Assembly: GCA_029213165.1 (NCBI GenBank) | Contig: JARGNO010000011.1 | Location: 38,045-86,777 of the forward strand | Length of the DNA stretch: 48,733 bases | Direction of reading: 5' to 3' | Source: Minwuia sp. | GTDB lineage: Bacteria; Pseudomonadota; Alphaproteobacteria; Minwuiales; Minwuiaceae | Part shown: one piece after another, positions 1 through 8,843 of the stretch | Numbering within the stretch: position 1 is the first letter of the stretch | How the letters are laid out: each line of letters opens with the position of its first letter | Notes under the pieces: generated by a model | The model's database searches: none | Seen by the model: only the letters and a program-made list of their open reading frames with translations | Told to the model about the DNA's origin: nothing | Translations under genes and position numbers: made by a program

Positions 1-991
1 CGGTCGTTGAGAGGTCCGGCGTCACGCCAAGCTCGGCCTGGATTGCGGTGGAGAGAATTTCGGTCAGCGGTCCGGGCGCGGTCAGGAAGGGATCGCCGGA
101 GTTGCGCACGGTCAGGGTGTAGGCTCCGCCCACGGCATCACAGGCGTCCCGTACCATCCGCTCCAGCCCCGCCGCGTCCTGCAGGGTGTTGTAGCGGACG
201 TTGAACCGCGCCTCTCCCTTCGCCGGGATCACGTTGGATGCGGTATTGGCCACATCCACAGTGGTGATCTCAAGGTTTGACGGCTGGAAATGTTCGTTGC
301 CATCGTCGAGTTTCAGCCCCGCGATGCGGTCCAGCATGGCCACCAGCCGGGGCAGGGGATTGTCGGCCAGATGCGGGTAGGCGACATGGCCCTGCGTGCC
401 GCTGACCACCAGATGACCGGAGAACGACCCGCGCCGCCCGATCTTCGCCATTTCGCCCAGCGTATTGGGGTTGGTCGGTTCCCCCACCAGACAGGCGTCG
501 ATGGTCTCGCCCTGCTGTTTCATCCAGTCGAGTACCTTCACGGTGCCGTTGATTGCCGGGCCTTCCTCATCACCGGTGATCAGGAAGGCGATGGAGCCGT
601 CCAGCCCGTCACCGATCACCCGCGCGGATGCCTCCACCATGCAGGCGATGGCACTCTTCATGTCGGTGGCGCCACGCCCGAAGAGTTGCCCGTCGACGAT
701 CTCCGCCCCGAACGGATCGCGGGTCCAGGCCGCATTGTCGCCCACCGGCACCACGTCCACATGCCCGGCAAAGCAGAAGGTCGGCTTGCCCGTGCCGATG
801 CGGGCGTAGAGATTCTCCACATCCGGCGTGTCCACATCCGTGAAGGTCATCCGGTGGCAGGTGAAACCCAGCGCGGTCAGCGACCGCTCCAGCACCGCCA
901 GCACTCCCGCATCCTCCGGCGTGACGGAGGAACAGCGGATCAGGTCGCGCGCGAGTTCGAGAGCGGTCGGGTTGGAAGTGACCAGGGTCAT
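1..991 (-). CDS. dapE: Succinyl-diaminopimelate desuccinylase, 3' end cut by window
   Basis: DapE hydrolyses N-succinyl-LL-2,6-diaminopimelate to LL-diaminopimelate and succinate in the lysine and peptidoglycan precursor pathway. The visible 330 residues carry the M20 metallopeptidase pattern: FAGHVDVVP with metal ligand His77 and Asp79, GRGATDMK with bridging Asp110, and the GDEE catalytic and metal-binding acidic pair near 141-143, followed by the dimerisation domain. The family is about 375-380 residues, so roughly 45-50 C-terminal residues lie beyond base 1. ATG at 991 starts the conserved N-terminus directly. It diverges from tadA across about 110 bp. dapF of the same pathway lies at 28499. 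ArgE is the main alternative, but the GDEEGPA and RGATDMK context fits DapE better. Confidence 0.9.
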   Translation of the reverse strand, partial: MTLVTSNPTALELARDLIRCSSVTPEDAGVLAVLERSLTALGFTCHRMTFTDVDTPDVENLYARIGTGKPTFCFAGHVDVVPVGDNAAWTRDPFGAEIVDGQLFGRGATDMKSAIACMVEASARVIGDGLDGSIAFLITGDEEGPAINGTVKVLDWMKQQGETIDACLVGEPTNPNTLGEMAKIGRRGSFSGHLVVSGTQGHVAYPHLADNPLPRLVAMLDRIAGLKLDDGNEHFQPSNLEITTVDVANTASNVIPAKGEARFNVRYNTLQDAAGLERMVRDACDAVGGAYTLTVRNSGDPFLTAPGPLTEILSTAIQAELGVTPDLSTT

Positions 992-1102
992 GGCGGGGCC
1001 TCGGCAGGGAAATCCGGAACAGGTGGTTGCCGTCAGTCTTGGCACTCCCTGCGGTTGGGGGCAAGCTGTAGCAATTGGTCAGGAGTTTGCGGGAATACTC
1101 AG

Positions 1103-1567
1103 ATGATGGATTTCGAGAAGCCGAGCCCCATGTCCCAGGCCCTCGACGCGGCGGGCGGGGCGCTGAACCGCAGCGAAGTGCCGGTCGGCTGCGTCATCGT
1201 GCATGTCCCGACGCAGCGCATCATCGCGCGCAGTGGAAACATGACCAACTCCCGCCACGACCCCTGCGGCCATGCGGAGGTTCTGGCGTTGCGCCAGGCC
1301 GGGATGGCCATGGGCACGCCGCGCCTGACCAACTGCGATCTCTATGTGACGCTGGAGCCCTGCACCATGTGCGCCGCCGCCATCAGTTTCGCCCGCATCC
1401 GCCGCCTCTACTATGGTGCCAGCGACCCGAAGGGGGGGGCGGTGGAGAGCGGTGTGCGCTTCTTCCAGCAGCCCACCTGCCACCACGCCCCCGAGATCTA
1501 CCCCGGCATCGACGCCGACCGTTCCGCCGAACTGCTCCGCCGCTTCTTCCAGCAGAAGCGGGTGTAG
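1103..1567 (+). CDS. tadA: tRNA-specific adenosine deaminase TadA
   Basis: TadA deaminates A34 to inosine in the tRNA-Arg(ACG) anticodon. The 154-residue product has the cytidine-deaminase zinc motifs: HAEV with ligand His57 and proton-shuttle Glu59, and PCTMC with ligands Cys87 and Cys90. The stretch from HAEV through the RIRRLYYGASDPKGGA region, ending in a short basic tail, resembles E. coli TadA throughout. I chose ATG 1103 (1106 is equally possible) because it leaves the usual short N-terminal helix before the EVPVGCVIV strand; the open frame continues far upstream but is antisense to dapE. AGGAG lies at 1081-1085, rather far upstream. A general guanine or cytosine deaminase is a less likely alternative. 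Confidence 0.88.
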   Translation: MMDFEKPSPMSQALDAAGGALNRSEVPVGCVIVHVPTQRIIARSGNMTNSRHDPCGHAEVLALRQAGMAMGTPRLTNCDLYVTLEPCTMCAAAISFARIRRLYYGASDPKGGAVESGVRFFQQPTCHHAPEIYPGIDADRSAELLRRFFQQKRV

Positions 1568-1588
1568 CGGCGGACGTTCAGCGTGCCC

Positions 1589-2701
1589 TCACTTCCAGGG
1601 CGTGACGAGATACTTCTCGCCCGTCTTCATGGTGCGATAGTCGGTCACCGCTTCCTTGGTCAGCATTTCCTCCAGACTGACCCGTTTCTTGTAGCTGCTG
1701 GCGAAGGTCGTCGTCAGGGTATCGAGCACGCGCTGGCGCATCCGGCCCATGGTCTCCATTCCGGCCATCTGCAGGAAGGGGAACAGCAGCCAGCCCGACA
1801 GGGTCCAGCCGAAACCGTAGCTCGGCGACAGGGTTGTCTGGCCGACGTTCAGCCGACCGTAGATGAACATGCGCTTCTGCTGGTTGGAGCCGTAGCGCGA
1901 ATATTCCTTCATCTTGCCGACGGCGACCTGCTCCATGGCCTTGAAGACCGTGTCGACCATCTTCCCGCCGCCGATCGGGTCAAAGCCGTAGAAGGCATCG
2001 GTTTCGTCAATCGCCGCACGCAGCCGGGATGTGAAATCGTCGTCCGATGAATTGACCACATGCGTGGACCCGAGACCCTTCAGCAGGTCGACCTGGTCGT
2101 CCTTGCGCACGATATTGACCAGCCCCAGGCCGTCTTCCTGGCAGATGCGGGTCAGCATCAGGCCCAGGTTGGAGGCCCCGACCGTGTGCAGCATGGCGTT
2201 CTGCTTGTCCATCTTCGCATTCTCGACGAAGCCCAGCGCGGTCATCGGATTGACGAAGGCGCTGGCGCCGTCCTCGGCGGTGTGATCGCCCAGCGGCAGG
2301 CACATGGCGGCATCGGCGATGCAGTACTGGCTGTAGGCATTGCCCGGCACACAGGCGACCCGTTGCCCCATCAGCGCCTTCGCCGCGTCGCTGTCACCCA
2401 CGGCAACAACCGTCCCGGCGCCCTCATTGCCGGCAGGAAGCTTCAGCCCGTGGCGGGCCTTGGAGCCGGTATTGAACGGCTCCGGCATGGTGGCGACATA
2501 CTTGCCCGGCGAATACTCGGCATTCTCCAGGTCTGCTGCGCTGGTCAGGATGGCCAGGTCGGAGGGATTGATCGGTGCCGCCTCCATCTTCACCAGGACC
2601 TTGTTTCCGGTGGGATCGGGAAAGCTCACATCCTCGATCGCCACGGTCAGCGTGCCATTGCTCTCCAGCGTGGTGAAAAGCTGCTTGCCGGTGGTGCTCA
2701 T
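1589..2701 (-). CDS. Zinc-independent MDR-type NAD(P)-dependent reductase
   Basis: This 370-residue medium-chain dehydrogenase/reductase has an N-terminal GroES-like domain (about 20-140, with PINPSDLAIL and LPAGNEGAGTVVAVG) and a Rossmann domain. Its nucleotide loop, HTVGASNLG, departs from the usual AAGGVG. The alcohol-dehydrogenase zinc ligands are not apparent, so it probably reduces quinones or enoyl/enone substrates. The C-terminal part (about 300-370) has an unusual aromatic stretch before a basic tail. ATG 2701 is favoured over an upstream frame extension because a purine-rich GAGAGGAAGAG lies just before it. It is convergent with tadA (21 bp apart) and upstream lies another MDR gene, qor. 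Substrate unknown. Confidence 0.8.
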   Translation of the reverse strand: MSTTGKQLFTTLESNGTLTVAIEDVSFPDPTGNKVLVKMEAAPINPSDLAILTSAADLENAEYSPGKYVATMPEPFNTGSKARHGLKLPAGNEGAGTVVAVGDSDAAKALMGQRVACVPGNAYSQYCIADAAMCLPLGDHTAEDGASAFVNPMTALGFVENAKMDKQNAMLHTVGASNLGLMLTRICQEDGLGLVNIVRKDDQVDLLKGLGSTHVVNSSDDDFTSRLRAAIDETDAFYGFDPIGGGKMVDTVFKAMEQVAVGKMKEYSRYGSNQQKRMFIYGRLNVGQTTLSPSYGFGWTLSGWLLFPFLQMAGMETMGRMRQRVLDTLTTTFASSYKKRVSLEEMLTKEAVTDYRTMKTGEKYLVTPWK

Positions 2702-2783
2702 GTCGGTCTCTTCCTCTCTCGGGTTCAGGAACATTGTTGCCCACTTAGCGCCCGGACCCCGACACGGGAAGCCCGAATGCGCC

Positions 2784-3755
2784 TCAGGGCAGCAACACAG
2801 TTGCCCCGACGGTCTTTCGCCCCTCGAGCGCCTGATGCGCTGCTGCGGCATTTGCCAGCGCAAAGACCTGACCCGGTTCGCTGGTGATCTTGCCCGTCAG
2901 CACCAGATCGAACAGCTCGGTGGCCATCTCCAGCATCTTCGCCCTGGGCGTCGCGTAGTGGACCATCGCAGGGCGGGTGACCCAGATTGATCCCTTCGCC
3001 GCAAGCAGAGCCGTATCAATGACCACCGGCCCTGACGTTGTGCCGTTGCTGATCAGGGACCCGCGTGGCCGGAGACTGTCGAGGGATGCCATCAGTGTGT
3101 CCTTTCCGACGGAATCGTAGACCACCGGCACGCCCTTGCCGTCGGTTATCTCCTTCACCCTCTCCGGGATACTTTCCCGCGAGGTGACGATGACATGGGC
3201 GCAGCCATTGGCCTTCGCGACTTCGGCCTTCTCGTCGGTGCTGACGGTTCCGATCATGGTGACGCCCAGGGCTCGGGCCCACTGGCAGGCGATCAGCCCG
3301 ACGCCGCCCGCCGCTGCGTGATAGAGGATCGTCTCGCCGCCATGGAGCGGATAGACCTGACGGAACAGGTACTGCGCCGTCATCCCCTTCATCATCAGGG
3401 TTGCCGCAGTGCTGTCGGACACGCCATCAGGCAGCGGGATCAGCACATCCGCAGGCATTATCCGGACATCGGAATAGGCACCCTGTGGACCGAGCAGGTA
3501 GCCGACCCGGTCGCCGGGGCGGACCACTGTCACACCTTCGCCGACTGCCTCGACAACGCCGACCGCATCCGACCCGAGGCCGTTGGGCAGTTTCAGCGGA
3601 TACCGTCCCGTCCGGAAGTAGATGTCGATGAAGTTCACTGCCACATGGCTATGGCGCACCCGCGCCTTGCCGGGGCCGGGCTCACCCACTTCAACGTCTT
3701 CAAGCCGGAGTACTTCCGGACCGCCGGTTGCTGCGAAACGGATCGCCTTTGCCAT
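2784..3755 (-). CDS. qor: NADPH:quinone oxidoreductase, QorA type
   Basis: The 323-residue protein matches E. coli QorA along its length: GGPEVL near the N-terminus, VNFIDIYFRTGRYP, GLGSDAVGVVEAVG, the NADPH-binding AAAGGVGLIACQWA, and VVYDSVGKDT in the Rossmann domain. The family reduces quinones with NADPH, in one- or two-electron steps, in the cytoplasm. No zinc-binding residues are seen, as expected for this branch. ATG 3755 gives MAKAIRF and has GAAGGAAC about 8 nt upstream; a longer reading frame overlaps the SDR gene and is not needed. It lies 32 bp downstream of the SDR gene on the same strand, so the two are likely co-transcribed. Confidence 0.87.
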   Translation of the reverse strand: MAKAIRFAATGGPEVLRLEDVEVGEPGPGKARVRHSHVAVNFIDIYFRTGRYPLKLPNGLGSDAVGVVEAVGEGVTVVRPGDRVGYLLGPQGAYSDVRIMPADVLIPLPDGVSDSTAATLMMKGMTAQYLFRQVYPLHGGETILYHAAAGGVGLIACQWARALGVTMIGTVSTDEKAEVAKANGCAHVIVTSRESIPERVKEITDGKGVPVVYDSVGKDTLMASLDSLRPRGSLISNGTTSGPVVIDTALLAAKGSIWVTRPAMVHYATPRAKMLEMATELFDLVLTGKITSEPGQVFALANAAAAHQALEGRKTVGATVLLP

Positions 3756-3787
3756 ATCGGTTGTTCCTTCATTCCGAGTGCGCGGCT

Positions 3788-4564
3788 TCAGAAGCCCCAT
3801 GAAACGCCGCCATCAACCGTGAGCGCGGAGCCGACGACATAGTCGCCAGCGCGGCTTGCGAGATAGACAGCGGCGGCGGCCATATCCAGCGGCCGGCCAA
3901 CCCTCTGTGCGGGGATGTGTTCGATCCAGCCATCCGGATCGTCCCGTGCAGCCTTGTTCATGTCTGTCGGGAAGGCACCGGGATTGATGGTGGAAACGAC
4001 GATGTGGTCACGGATCAGGCGCATCGCCATGCGTTTGGCCAGATGGGAAACCCCGGCCTTGCTCGCATGATAGGAATAGCTCTCGTTCAGCGGGTTGACG
4101 AAGAACCCGTCCACCGAGGACACCATGATCACCTTGGAGAGGTTGTCGGGCCGCGCGTTGGCTTTCAGCGCCTCGTACAGGGCCTGGGTCAGGAAGAATG
4201 GCGTCTTGACGTTCAGGTCCATCACCTTGTCCCAGCCGCTTTCGGGGAATTCTGCGAAGGGTGCGCCCCAGGCTGCGCCGGCGTTGTGCACCAGGATATC
4301 CAGGCTGTTCGCCTTCGACAGATAGGCGTCGGCCAGTTCCCGCGCGCCATCCGCGCCAGAGGCGTTCACTGCCAGACCATGGCACTCGCCGAGGGCCGAG
4401 AGTTCCTGTGCCACCGCCTCGGTCTGGTCAGGCTTGCGACCCGAAATGAAGCCCTTCGCGCCCTGTTCCAGAAAGCCCTGCGCGATCATGCGTCCGATGC
4501 CGCGCGTGGCGCCGGTGACAAGTGCCGTCCGTCCGGCCAGTGAGAATGCATCCTTCATGATCAT
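3788..4564 (-). CDS. SDR-family oxidoreductase, RhlG-like
   Basis: A classical short-chain dehydrogenase/reductase of 258 residues. It shows the TGATRGIG cofactor loop (about 18-25), the NAG motif, a catalytic Ser in VSSVDG, the Tyr-x3-Lys pair in YHASK, and the C-terminal VDGG. Overall layout (FSLAGRTALVTG, RMIAQGFLEQGA, SGWDKVMDLNV) resembles RhlG-type ketoacyl reductases, which suggests 3-oxoacyl or related carbonyl reduction, but substrate cannot be read from sequence. Either ATG 4564 or ATG 4558 could start it; GGGGAAC just upstream favours 4564. It is upstream of qor on the same strand. No signal peptide; cytoplasmic. Confidence 0.84.
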   Translation of the reverse strand: MIMKDAFSLAGRTALVTGATRGIGRMIAQGFLEQGAKGFISGRKPDQTEAVAQELSALGECHGLAVNASGADGARELADAYLSKANSLDILVHNAGAAWGAPFAEFPESGWDKVMDLNVKTPFFLTQALYEALKANARPDNLSKVIMVSSVDGFFVNPLNESYSYHASKAGVSHLAKRMAMRLIRDHIVVSTINPGAFPTDMNKAARDDPDGWIEHIPAQRVGRPLDMAAAAVYLASRAGDYVVGSALTVDGGVSWGF

Positions 4565-4706
4565 TGTTCGGTTCCCCGTTGCCTGTTCTTCGGATTTGAG
4601 TAATGCGCGCTGCCGCCGCAGGGTGCGACCGTGGCAACCGGCCTGTCCCGTTCATGATCGTTCCATTTCGGGTGCTTCGGTGGAACAGCGGATGGCAGGG
4701 CACGGT

Positions 4707-5537
4707 TCAGAATGGCCGGTCGCCGCAGACTGTGACCCGCTGACCGTAGCGCCGCTCACCCTGATAATCGAACAGGGCCCGGTGCTGGGTCGCACGGTTG
4801 TCCCAGAACGCAATTGATCCGGGGCGCCAGCGGAAGCGGCACTGGAACTCCGGAGTCTCGATGTGGCGGTAGAGCATCTCGAGCACCGCATCGCTGTCGG
4901 GCGCGGGCAACTGTCGGATGCGTGTCGTGAAACCCCGGTTCACGTAGAGTGCCTTGCGGCCTGTAACCGGATGGGTGCGTACGATCGGGTGCTCGCTGCT
5001 CGGCAGGGCCATGTCGGCCCGGTCGTTCTGCTTCATCCGGTACCCGTGCGCCTTGGCGCTGTCATGGAAGGCGGTCATGCCTTCGATCATCTGGCGCACC
5101 GGCTCGGCAAGCCGTTCATAGGCCTCGTACATGCTGGCGAACATGGTATCGCCACCGCCGTCCGGTGGAACAATCGACATGTGCAGGATCGAGCCCATGG
5201 GCGGTTCCGCGTCGCTGGAGACATCCGTGTGCCAGACTTCGCCTGCCACATGCCTGGAGTTCTCGTCCGCTGCGACCACCAGGATCTCTGGATGATCTGG
5301 CAGGTCCTGGGGCGCGTTCGGATGCACATGCAATTCGCCGAAGCGCCGTCCGAAGGCCTTGTGTTGCTCGATCGTGGGTTCCTGGTCGCGAAAGAAGATC
5401 ACCAGGTGTTCCAGCAACGCGTTGTGAATTTCCTCGATCTGCCTGTCGCAGATCTTCCCGGACAGGTCGACGCCGGAGATTTCCGCGCCGATCACCGGTG
5501 TCAGCTTCGTCACTTCGATGGTCTGGTAGGTGCTCAT
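4707..5537 (-). CDS. TauD/TfdA-family 2-oxoglutarate dioxygenase (copy 1)
   Basis: This family uses Fe(II) and 2-oxoglutarate to hydroxylate substrates such as taurine, alkyl sulfates or phenoxyacids. The 276-residue protein has the facial triad His103-x-Asp105 (in VWHTD) and His252 (in TQHRA), plus Arg267 for the 2-oxoglutarate carboxylate (RYGQRV). The N-terminal TPVIGAEISGVDLS is typical of TauD and AtsK. ATG 5537 has GCGAGG about 9 nt upstream and lies 41 bp after the second dioxygenase, so the two are probably one transcript from the promoter at about 6515-6595. Taurine specificity is not established: neighbours include an alkylsulfatase-like gene but no taurine ABC transporter. Confidence 0.88.
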   Translation of the reverse strand: MSTYQTIEVTKLTPVIGAEISGVDLSGKICDRQIEEIHNALLEHLVIFFRDQEPTIEQHKAFGRRFGELHVHPNAPQDLPDHPEILVVAADENSRHVAGEVWHTDVSSDAEPPMGSILHMSIVPPDGGGDTMFASMYEAYERLAEPVRQMIEGMTAFHDSAKAHGYRMKQNDRADMALPSSEHPIVRTHPVTGRKALYVNRGFTTRIRQLPAPDSDAVLEMLYRHIETPEFQCRFRWRPGSIAFWDNRATQHRALFDYQGERRYGQRVTVCGDRPF

Positions 5538-5578
5538 GATGGCCTCGCTTGGCTGAGGTCGGGGGGAAGGTGCAGCAC

Positions 5579-6514
5579 TCATGACAGCGGCTCGCCCTTC
5601 AGGGTTGCGCGCAGCATCTTTCGCGGTGCATTGCCGTAGTCGCTGACGGCGTAGTGCTGGGTCAGCAGATTGTCCCAGAGTGCCACCGTCCCGGGCCGCC
5701 ATTTCAACCGCACCTGAAGCTCGGGGTGCTGTGGCTGGGACTTCAGGTAGTCCAGCAGGGCGCCGGAACCGGCAAAGTCCTGTCCAAAGCGGACGCTGTC
5801 GAAATCGAAATAGTTGGCAAAGTGTGTCGTGAAGGGCTGGTTGACGAACAGCACCTTCTCCGCCGTTTCCGGATGGGTCACGACGACGGGGTGTTCGGCG
5901 GCGGGCAGACGCCTGGCGTAAGCGTGCCGCTTGCTGCGGGGCATCTGCGCGCCGAAATACTGCTCGACACTGTGCTTGGCGTAGAGGCCGTCGATCCGTT
6001 CCTTCACCACGTCAGGCAGGCGCTGCCATGCCATCGCCATGTTTGCCCAGAGGGTGTCGCCGCCAGTCGGCGGACACAGTTCGCAGGCCAGCACCGCGCC
6101 GCGGGCGGGGGCGGCTGCATAGGTGGTGTCGTTATGCCAGATGTTCTCCCGGCTCACCTGCTCCACGGCGTTGGGCTTGCTGTTGGTTCCGCGATAGATC
6201 GGGAACAGCAACGGCGCATCCTGATGCATGGGCGCGGTAGGATGCGGCTCCAGCGTGCCGAACTGCTGCGCAAAGGCCTGAAGTTCCGGTGCAGAAATGC
6301 TCTCCTGGCGAAAGAACAGCACCTTTCGCTCCAGCCACAGGGCCCGGATCTCTGCTGCAAGATCAGGATTTCTGGCAACTTCCGCTAGATCGAGTCCGGT
6401 GATTTCTGCACCAATCACAGGCGTGCAGGTCTCGACCCTGTAGCTGGGAGTTGGAGGTCGGCGGGGCAGTCGGGATGCGTCGGCTGCCGGTGACTGATGT
6501 GGATCGCTTTTCAT
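5579..6514 (-). CDS. TauD/TfdA-family 2-oxoglutarate dioxygenase (copy 2)
   Basis: A 311-residue paralog of the downstream dioxygenase with a longer N-terminus. The iron ligands are His127 and Asp129 in WHND (Asn replaces the Thr common in TauD) and His287 in TQHYA; Arg302 probably binds 2-oxoglutarate. The middle region (about 175-205, with YFGAQMPRSKRHAYA) differs from copy 1, so the pair likely has different substrates. ATG 6514 is preferred to the GTG nine bases upstream because AGGGTG then sits at normal spacing. It is the first gene of the pair and diverges from an IclR regulator that probably controls it. Confidence 0.88.
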   Translation of the reverse strand: MKSDPHQSPAADASRLPRRPPTPSYRVETCTPVIGAEITGLDLAEVARNPDLAAEIRALWLERKVLFFRQESISAPELQAFAQQFGTLEPHPTAPMHQDAPLLFPIYRGTNSKPNAVEQVSRENIWHNDTTYAAAPARGAVLACELCPPTGGDTLWANMAMAWQRLPDVVKERIDGLYAKHSVEQYFGAQMPRSKRHAYARRLPAAEHPVVVTHPETAEKVLFVNQPFTTHFANYFDFDSVRFGQDFAGSGALLDYLKSQPQHPELQVRLKWRPGTVALWDNLLTQHYAVSDYGNAPRKMLRATLKGEPLS

Positions 6515-6564
6515 GAGGTGCACCCTGACTCAAGCAATCGGATGCGTAACTGAAAATCGTCGCG

Positions 6565-6583
6565 AATTTCATTCAGTGGAATT
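6565..6583. promoter_or_regulatory. Candidate IclR operator in divergent promoter
   Basis: A 19-bp imperfect palindrome, AATTTCA-N5-TGGAATT, has 6 of 7 pairs matching between its arms. It lies 12 bp before the IclR start codon and about 50 bp before the dioxygenase start, in an AT-richer stretch of an 81-bp divergent intergenic region. IclR-family proteins commonly bind short palindromes in such positions. That it is the binding site is inference. Confidence 0.45.
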
Positions 6584-6595
6584 AAGCTGCCGGAC

Positions 6596-7408
6596 ATGGC
6601 CAACCGGAAGGGAAATATTGTCGGAGACGGACGTACAGAGGGGCCGCCGCGTGAGGTGCTGCTGCGTGGTCTTTCGATTCTGGAGAACCTGAACCACCGC
6701 GCGGTCAGTTCGGTGGAGCAATTGGCGGGTTCCACCGGTCTGCCGAAGGCCACTGTGGTCCGGATGCTGAACATGCTGGTCTCGGCAGGATATGTGCAGC
6801 GTCTTCCATATCGCCGCGGCTATGTGCTGGACGAGAGCGTTCTGACCCTCTCCTCGGGTTATCGCAGCCATGACCTGATCGTGCAGATCGCGAAGCCGCT
6901 GTTGTCGGCCTTTACGGCGCGTACCCGCTGGCCCCTGAGCCTGGCGACGCTGGACCGGACGATGATGCGGGTCAGGGTCGGCACGTTGCAGGAAAGTCCC
7001 TTTGCGACCGAGACCGACATGAGCCGCCTTGCGCGGCGGTTGCCCATGCTGTCCTCGGCGCTCGGTCTTGCCTATCTCGGCTTCTGCCCGGACGACGAAC
7101 GGGAAACACTGGTCACGCAGCTTTCCGCGTTGAAGCGCCGGACAGACGCGCATATGGCGGCCATTCGGTCGCTGCCTGGCCTGGTGGCGCGTATCCGCGC
7201 TGCAGGTTATGCGGTCAGCCCGCCTGAAGCGGACAACGCTGCTGTCGGGCTCGCAGTGCCGGTCTTGCAGGGCAACAGGGTGCTCGCCTGCATCTCTCTC
7301 CGATATCTCGCGCGAGCCATGACAGTGTCAGAAGCTGCCAGCCGACATCTTGAGGCCCTGCACACAATGGCTGGTGCCATCGCGGAAGCGTCATTCCGCA
7401 ACAGATGA
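6596..7408 (+). CDS. IclR-family transcriptional regulator
   Basis: The 270-residue protein has an N-terminal winged helix-turn-helix (about 21-85, with LRGLSILENL and the recognition region GLPKATVVRMLNML) and a C-terminal IclR effector domain (about 95-265, with SPFATETDMSRLARRLPMLSSALG and AVPVLQGNRVLACISLRY). Such proteins regulate adjacent catabolic genes in response to small-molecule effectors. It diverges from the two TauD-like dioxygenases, which are its most likely targets, along with itself. Its 3' end faces the alkylsulfatase-like gene, 64 bp away. The protein starts at ATG 6596, leaving an 18-residue flexible tail before the DNA-binding domain. Confidence 0.88.
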   Translation: MANRKGNIVGDGRTEGPPREVLLRGLSILENLNHRAVSSVEQLAGSTGLPKATVVRMLNMLVSAGYVQRLPYRRGYVLDESVLTLSSGYRSHDLIVQIAKPLLSAFTARTRWPLSLATLDRTMMRVRVGTLQESPFATETDMSRLARRLPMLSSALGLAYLGFCPDDERETLVTQLSALKRRTDAHMAAIRSLPGLVARIRAAGYAVSPPEADNAAVGLAVPVLQGNRVLACISLRYLARAMTVSEAASRHLEALHTMAGAIAEASFRNR

Positions 7409-7472
7409 CTGTCAGGGAGCGCCATGTCTCCCGGGCCGGTTGTCTGAGCAAGCACCTCCGTATCTCGCCCGG

Positions 7473-8696
7473 TCACCCCCGCAATCTCTTCGCCGCCGAG
7501 CGGTAGATGTTGCGGCTGACCACTGACGGGTGCTCCTGTCCGAAGCTCTCCAGCAGGTCGGCCTTCATTTCCCGTGCTGCCCTCACATCGGCGTCTTCCG
7601 CCGGACCCATGGCCAGCAGGTCGAGGACGTGGAGGGCGAGTTGGGGGTTGCCGCTGTCGCGCAGGCTGCGGGCGGTCTTCAGGACGGTTTCGCGGTCGGA
7701 GATGGCGGCGAGCAGGGCGGCGGCGACTTCGTCGGGTTTGCCGGGATGCAGGTCTGTCGGATTGCGGCTGGTCCACCAGCCGTTCTCTGCCCGGTAGATG
7801 TCGCGCACGATGTACTCCGGGCAGCCGTAGATCGGTTTCATCGCCGGGTGCTGGAAGATCTCCGGCGGGTATTCCATGTCGTGAATGATCTCGTGATCGG
7901 TCATGCCGGCATTCATCCGCTCCACCACCGCCTTGCGAAGGTAACGCAGGGACCGGGCGCCGACACCCAGCACGTCGGCGATCTGGTCCTTGCCCTGCAG
8001 CGGCTGGCCCCATTCCGGGATCAGCAGTTCCGGTTCGCGGGCGATCATGGCCTCCAGCGTTTCGGCCCAGCGGATGGCGTCCCGGATGGTGCGCAGCGGG
8101 GTGCCGACATTGGGGCAGGACTGGATGACGGCGGAGCCGCCATAGAGCACCCGCTCCTCCGGGATCCAGAAGCCGATGGCGTCATCGGTCTCGGAGGGGG
8201 CGTGAAAAACCTCGATCCGGCGGTCGCCGCCGTCGATGATCAGGCTGTCGGTGAAGGTCTCGGTGGGATAGCAGAACTGGTCGGCGGAGATGTTGTTGCC
8301 CAGGCCGCCGTCAGGAAACTGCATCCGGTTGAGATGCTCCTGCAGGCCCGCGGTTTCTATATAGCGGTCGTAGCGGCGCACCAGGTTGGCATGCGCGATC
8401 AGGCGCGGGGCGGGGTCGCCGCGCTCTGCCGCATGGGCCTGATAGGCAGGAATGCCGAAATTGTAGCCCAGGTGGCCGTGGCTGTAGAGGATGGCATGGA
8501 CCGGCAGGTCGGTGACGCTGCGCAGCTTGGCGATCATGCGGCCCGGCATCCGGCGGCCGCCGCCGGTATCCACCTGCACCACGCCGTTCGCGGTCTCCAC
8601 GGCGACGCTGTTGCCCATGGCGCCGATAAGGTGAATGCCGGGCGCGATGGTGGAGAAGAATTCGGAGGGTTTGACGACCTCCGTCTCGATGCTCAT
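7473..8696 (-). CDS. Alkylsulfatase-like MBL-fold protein with altered metal site
   Basis: The 407-residue protein has a metallo-beta-lactamase core (about 10-235) followed by a region like the alkylsulfatase dimerisation domain (about 240-375, with RSLRYLRKAVVERMNAGMTDHEI and the YGCPEYIVRDIYRAENGWW block). SdsA1-type enzymes hydrolyse primary alkyl sulfates with two zinc ions held by HxHxDH and later Glu and His ligands. Here His73 and His75 remain, but the next positions are Gly77 and Tyr78, and I cannot place the later ligands. It may use another metal arrangement or have lost sulfatase activity. ATG 8696 has GGAG upstream; the open frame continues to 8750. There is no evident signal peptide. 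The TAXI gene upstream is on the same strand, 147 bp away. Confidence 0.75.
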   Translation of the reverse strand: MSIETEVVKPSEFFSTIAPGIHLIGAMGNSVAVETANGVVQVDTGGGRRMPGRMIAKLRSVTDLPVHAILYSHGHLGYNFGIPAYQAHAAERGDPAPRLIAHANLVRRYDRYIETAGLQEHLNRMQFPDGGLGNNISADQFCYPTETFTDSLIIDGGDRRIEVFHAPSETDDAIGFWIPEERVLYGGSAVIQSCPNVGTPLRTIRDAIRWAETLEAMIAREPELLIPEWGQPLQGKDQIADVLGVGARSLRYLRKAVVERMNAGMTDHEIIHDMEYPPEIFQHPAMKPIYGCPEYIVRDIYRAENGWWTSRNPTDLHPGKPDEVAAALLAAISDRETVLKTARSLRDSGNPQLALHVLDLLAMGPAEDADVRAAREMKADLLESFGQEHPSVVSRNIYRSAAKRLRG

Positions 8697-8843
8697 GGAT
8701 CTGTGCTCCGCCGGAAGGATCGGTGCGGCAGACAAGCCGGTTGCCCGCACGGGACCTGGGGCAGGCCCGCCGCACCTGAGTTTCGGGAGGGGTGGGGCCT
8801 GTGCACGTGGCGACAGGCCCCGGTCGTCAGAAGGCTGTGGTGA

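Noticed and set aside
290-1102. Upstream extension of the tadA frame
   Set aside because: This part is antisense to dapE and the deaminase alignment begins near 1103.
7415-7432. Small hairpin GGGAG-N8-CTCCC between convergent genes
   Set aside because: Only five pairs and no U-tract; too weak to call a terminator.
7530-8843. A 437-codon plus-strand frame
   Set aside because: It is the complement of the alkylsulfatase-like gene, and its translation has no known motif.
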